In this document: in pieces, positions 6,128-7,034 of the stretch
Numbering within the stretch: the first letter of the stretch is position 1
Layout of the letters: every line of letters starts with the position of its first letter
Source of the DNA: Candidatus Poseidoniaceae archaeon
GTDB taxonomy: Archaea; Thermoplasmatota; Poseidoniia; Poseidoniales; Poseidoniaceae
Direction: 5' to 3'
NCBI GenBank assembly: GCA_029250385.1
Contig: JAQXFJ010000218.1
Location: forward strand, 1 to 7,034
Length of the DNA stretch: 7,034 bases
Position numbers and translations under genes: made by a program
The notes under the pieces: model-generated
Told to the model about the DNA's origin: nothing
Seen by the model: the letters and a program-made list of their open reading frames with translations, nothing else
Databases searched by the model: none

Positions 6128-7034
6128 ATGTTTAAGCAAATAAACTCTATGCCTGCGAAAGTCTGTCTAATAATTTCTGCTTTAGTCAGCCTGATCTACT
6201 CTTTGAATTTCGTGTTGTTTGGTGACTGTTATGTTACTGGCGGCGACGGCTGTTTTACCCTGTTGTCAAATGATGCAGCAGAAGGTACTCAAGCATGGGG
6301 CAGAGGTGCTCCAGAAACCGGATTTAATGGTGCGTTAATGTTTGGTATTACATTGGCAACACTATTGTTGCTAAATGAAGGAGCAAAGGGAATGTGGAGA
6401 ATGATGATCCCTGGTCTGATTGGTTTTACCGCTATGAGTGTGTCAATCTGGATGCATGGTGACTTTGAAGATGCTAGTGAAGCGCCAAAATTCGTTACAC
6501 CGATCGTAACCGCGCTATATGGTGCGGCTTACTTCTTCCTCAAGGATGAGGGAGTAAATGATGGCTTAAGTGATTACAAACCTGGCATAAAAGTACAGGA
6601 TAAAGTCGCGTTAGCTGGTCTTTCAGTTCTCGTGTTGACAGGTTTGTTTTATTCTCTGCGAATGATTTTCACCCCTGACAGCGTTATTGCTGATAACTTC
6701 GATACAGTGATTCCAGGCATGGCCAATGGAATGGGTACACCATCTGATGCTACAGTTGCAGTATCGGGAAGTCTAATTCTAATCTACACTCTATGGGCTG
6801 GACTTGTCTTGACAGATGGCGCCTCTGGAAAGTGGAGAATTATTCATCCATCGATGTTTGCCTTCTTGACTATAGTAATTGCAACTTATGTTGGATTTGT
6901 TAGCGGAATTGGCCGTAATGGTTCTGACTTGCAAAAGATGGATGCAATAGTTGGACCGGTAGTTATGCTACTTACTATGCTGACCTACTTCCGTTTGAAG
7001 GATGAAGGCATGGAAGACGGCATGACCATGATGG
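6128..7034 (+). CDS. Multi-spanning membrane protein with internal tandem duplication (3' end missing)
   Basis: The reading frame stays open from ATG 6128 to the window end (302 codons), with an in-frame TGA at 6104 upstream. I do not recognise a family. It has about eight hydrophobic segments arranged as two similar units. Unit 1 covers about residues 11-147 and unit 2 about 159-299. Matching pairs are KVCLIISAL...YSLNFVLF (11-31) with KVALAGLSV...YSLRMIF (159-181); GAKGMWRMMIPG (85-96) with GASGKWRIIHPS (231-242); and AYFFLKDEGVNDGL (134-147) with TYFRLKDEGMEDGM (286-299). Each unit would contribute four helices and end in a polar LKDEGxxDG segment. Cys34 and Cys42 occur in the first extramembrane loop only. 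The start is supported by the TATA box 27 bp upstream; a second ATG lies at 6149. More repeats may follow beyond the edge. Function is unknown. Confidence 0.82.
   Translation, partial: MFKQINSMPAKVCLIISALVSLIYSLNFVLFGDCYVTGGDGCFTLLSNDAAEGTQAWGRGAPETGFNGALMFGITLATLLLLNEGAKGMWRMMIPGLIGFTAMSVSIWMHGDFEDASEAPKFVTPIVTALYGAAYFFLKDEGVNDGLSDYKPGIKVQDKVALAGLSVLVLTGLFYSLRMIFTPDSVIADNFDTVIPGMANGMGTPSDATVAVSGSLILIYTLWAGLVLTDGASGKWRIIHPSMFAFLTIVIATYVGFVSGIGRNGSDLQKMDAIVGPVVMLLTMLTYFRLKDEGMEDGMTMM

Noticed and set aside
1..7034. CRISPR array, tRNA/rRNA, insertion sequence or toxin-antitoxin/defence cassette
   Set aside because: No regularly spaced repeats, no cloverleaf-like segment, no transposase or terminal inverted repeats, and no defence-type protein were found on reading either strand.

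Overview
The window looks like ordinary chromosomal DNA from an uncultured archaeon, most plausibly a marine Euryarchaeota lineage such as Marine Group II/Poseidoniales. That placement is inference. It rests on slightly AT-rich sequence without strong bias, tight packing of short genes, TATA-like boxes about 27-28 bp ahead of start codons with few Shine-Dalgarno sites (leaderless style), an archaeal/eukaryal-type cis-prenyltransferase (MDGNRRF rather than the bacterial MDGNGRW), a DUF354-like protein, and a membrane-anchored S15-type hydrolase of the kind protein-degrading marine archaea carry. No rRNA, tRNA, CRISPR or insertion sequence was seen.

Layout. Bases 1-591 (minus strand) hold ridA and a 64-residue two-helix membrane protein whose ATG overlaps the ridA stop. 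A possible third gene starts at base 26 and leaves the window. Divergently, 670-1686 (plus) encodes a DUF354/GT-B-like protein. It ends tail to tail with, and overlaps by 20 bp, a minus-strand pair: a cis-prenyl diphosphate synthase (2107-2886) followed 2 bp later by a Nudix hydrolase (1667-2104). Diverging from uppS on the plus strand are a cobalamin/metal receptor-like protein without a signal peptide (2987-3772) and, 18 bp on, a 625-residue membrane-anchored CocE/X-Pro dipeptidyl-peptidase-like hydrolase (3791-5668). Two membrane proteins of unknown function follow: a 91-residue one (5752-6027) and a larger one built from two tandem copies of a roughly 140-150 residue unit, cut by the window end (6128-7034).

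How they fit together. UppS would make the polyprenyl lipid carrier for surface glycans, and the DUF354 protein may act on nucleotide sugars, so a loose envelope-glycan theme is possible, but the two are not co-transcribed. RidA and Nudix are housekeeping detoxification enzymes. The S15-like hydrolase probably faces outside and cuts peptides or esters. I see no clear new multi-gene system. The most unusual items are the duplicated membrane protein at the right edge, the signal-less receptor paired with a surface hydrolase, and the altered glycine loop in the DUF354 protein. No stretch over 300 bases lacks a gene.
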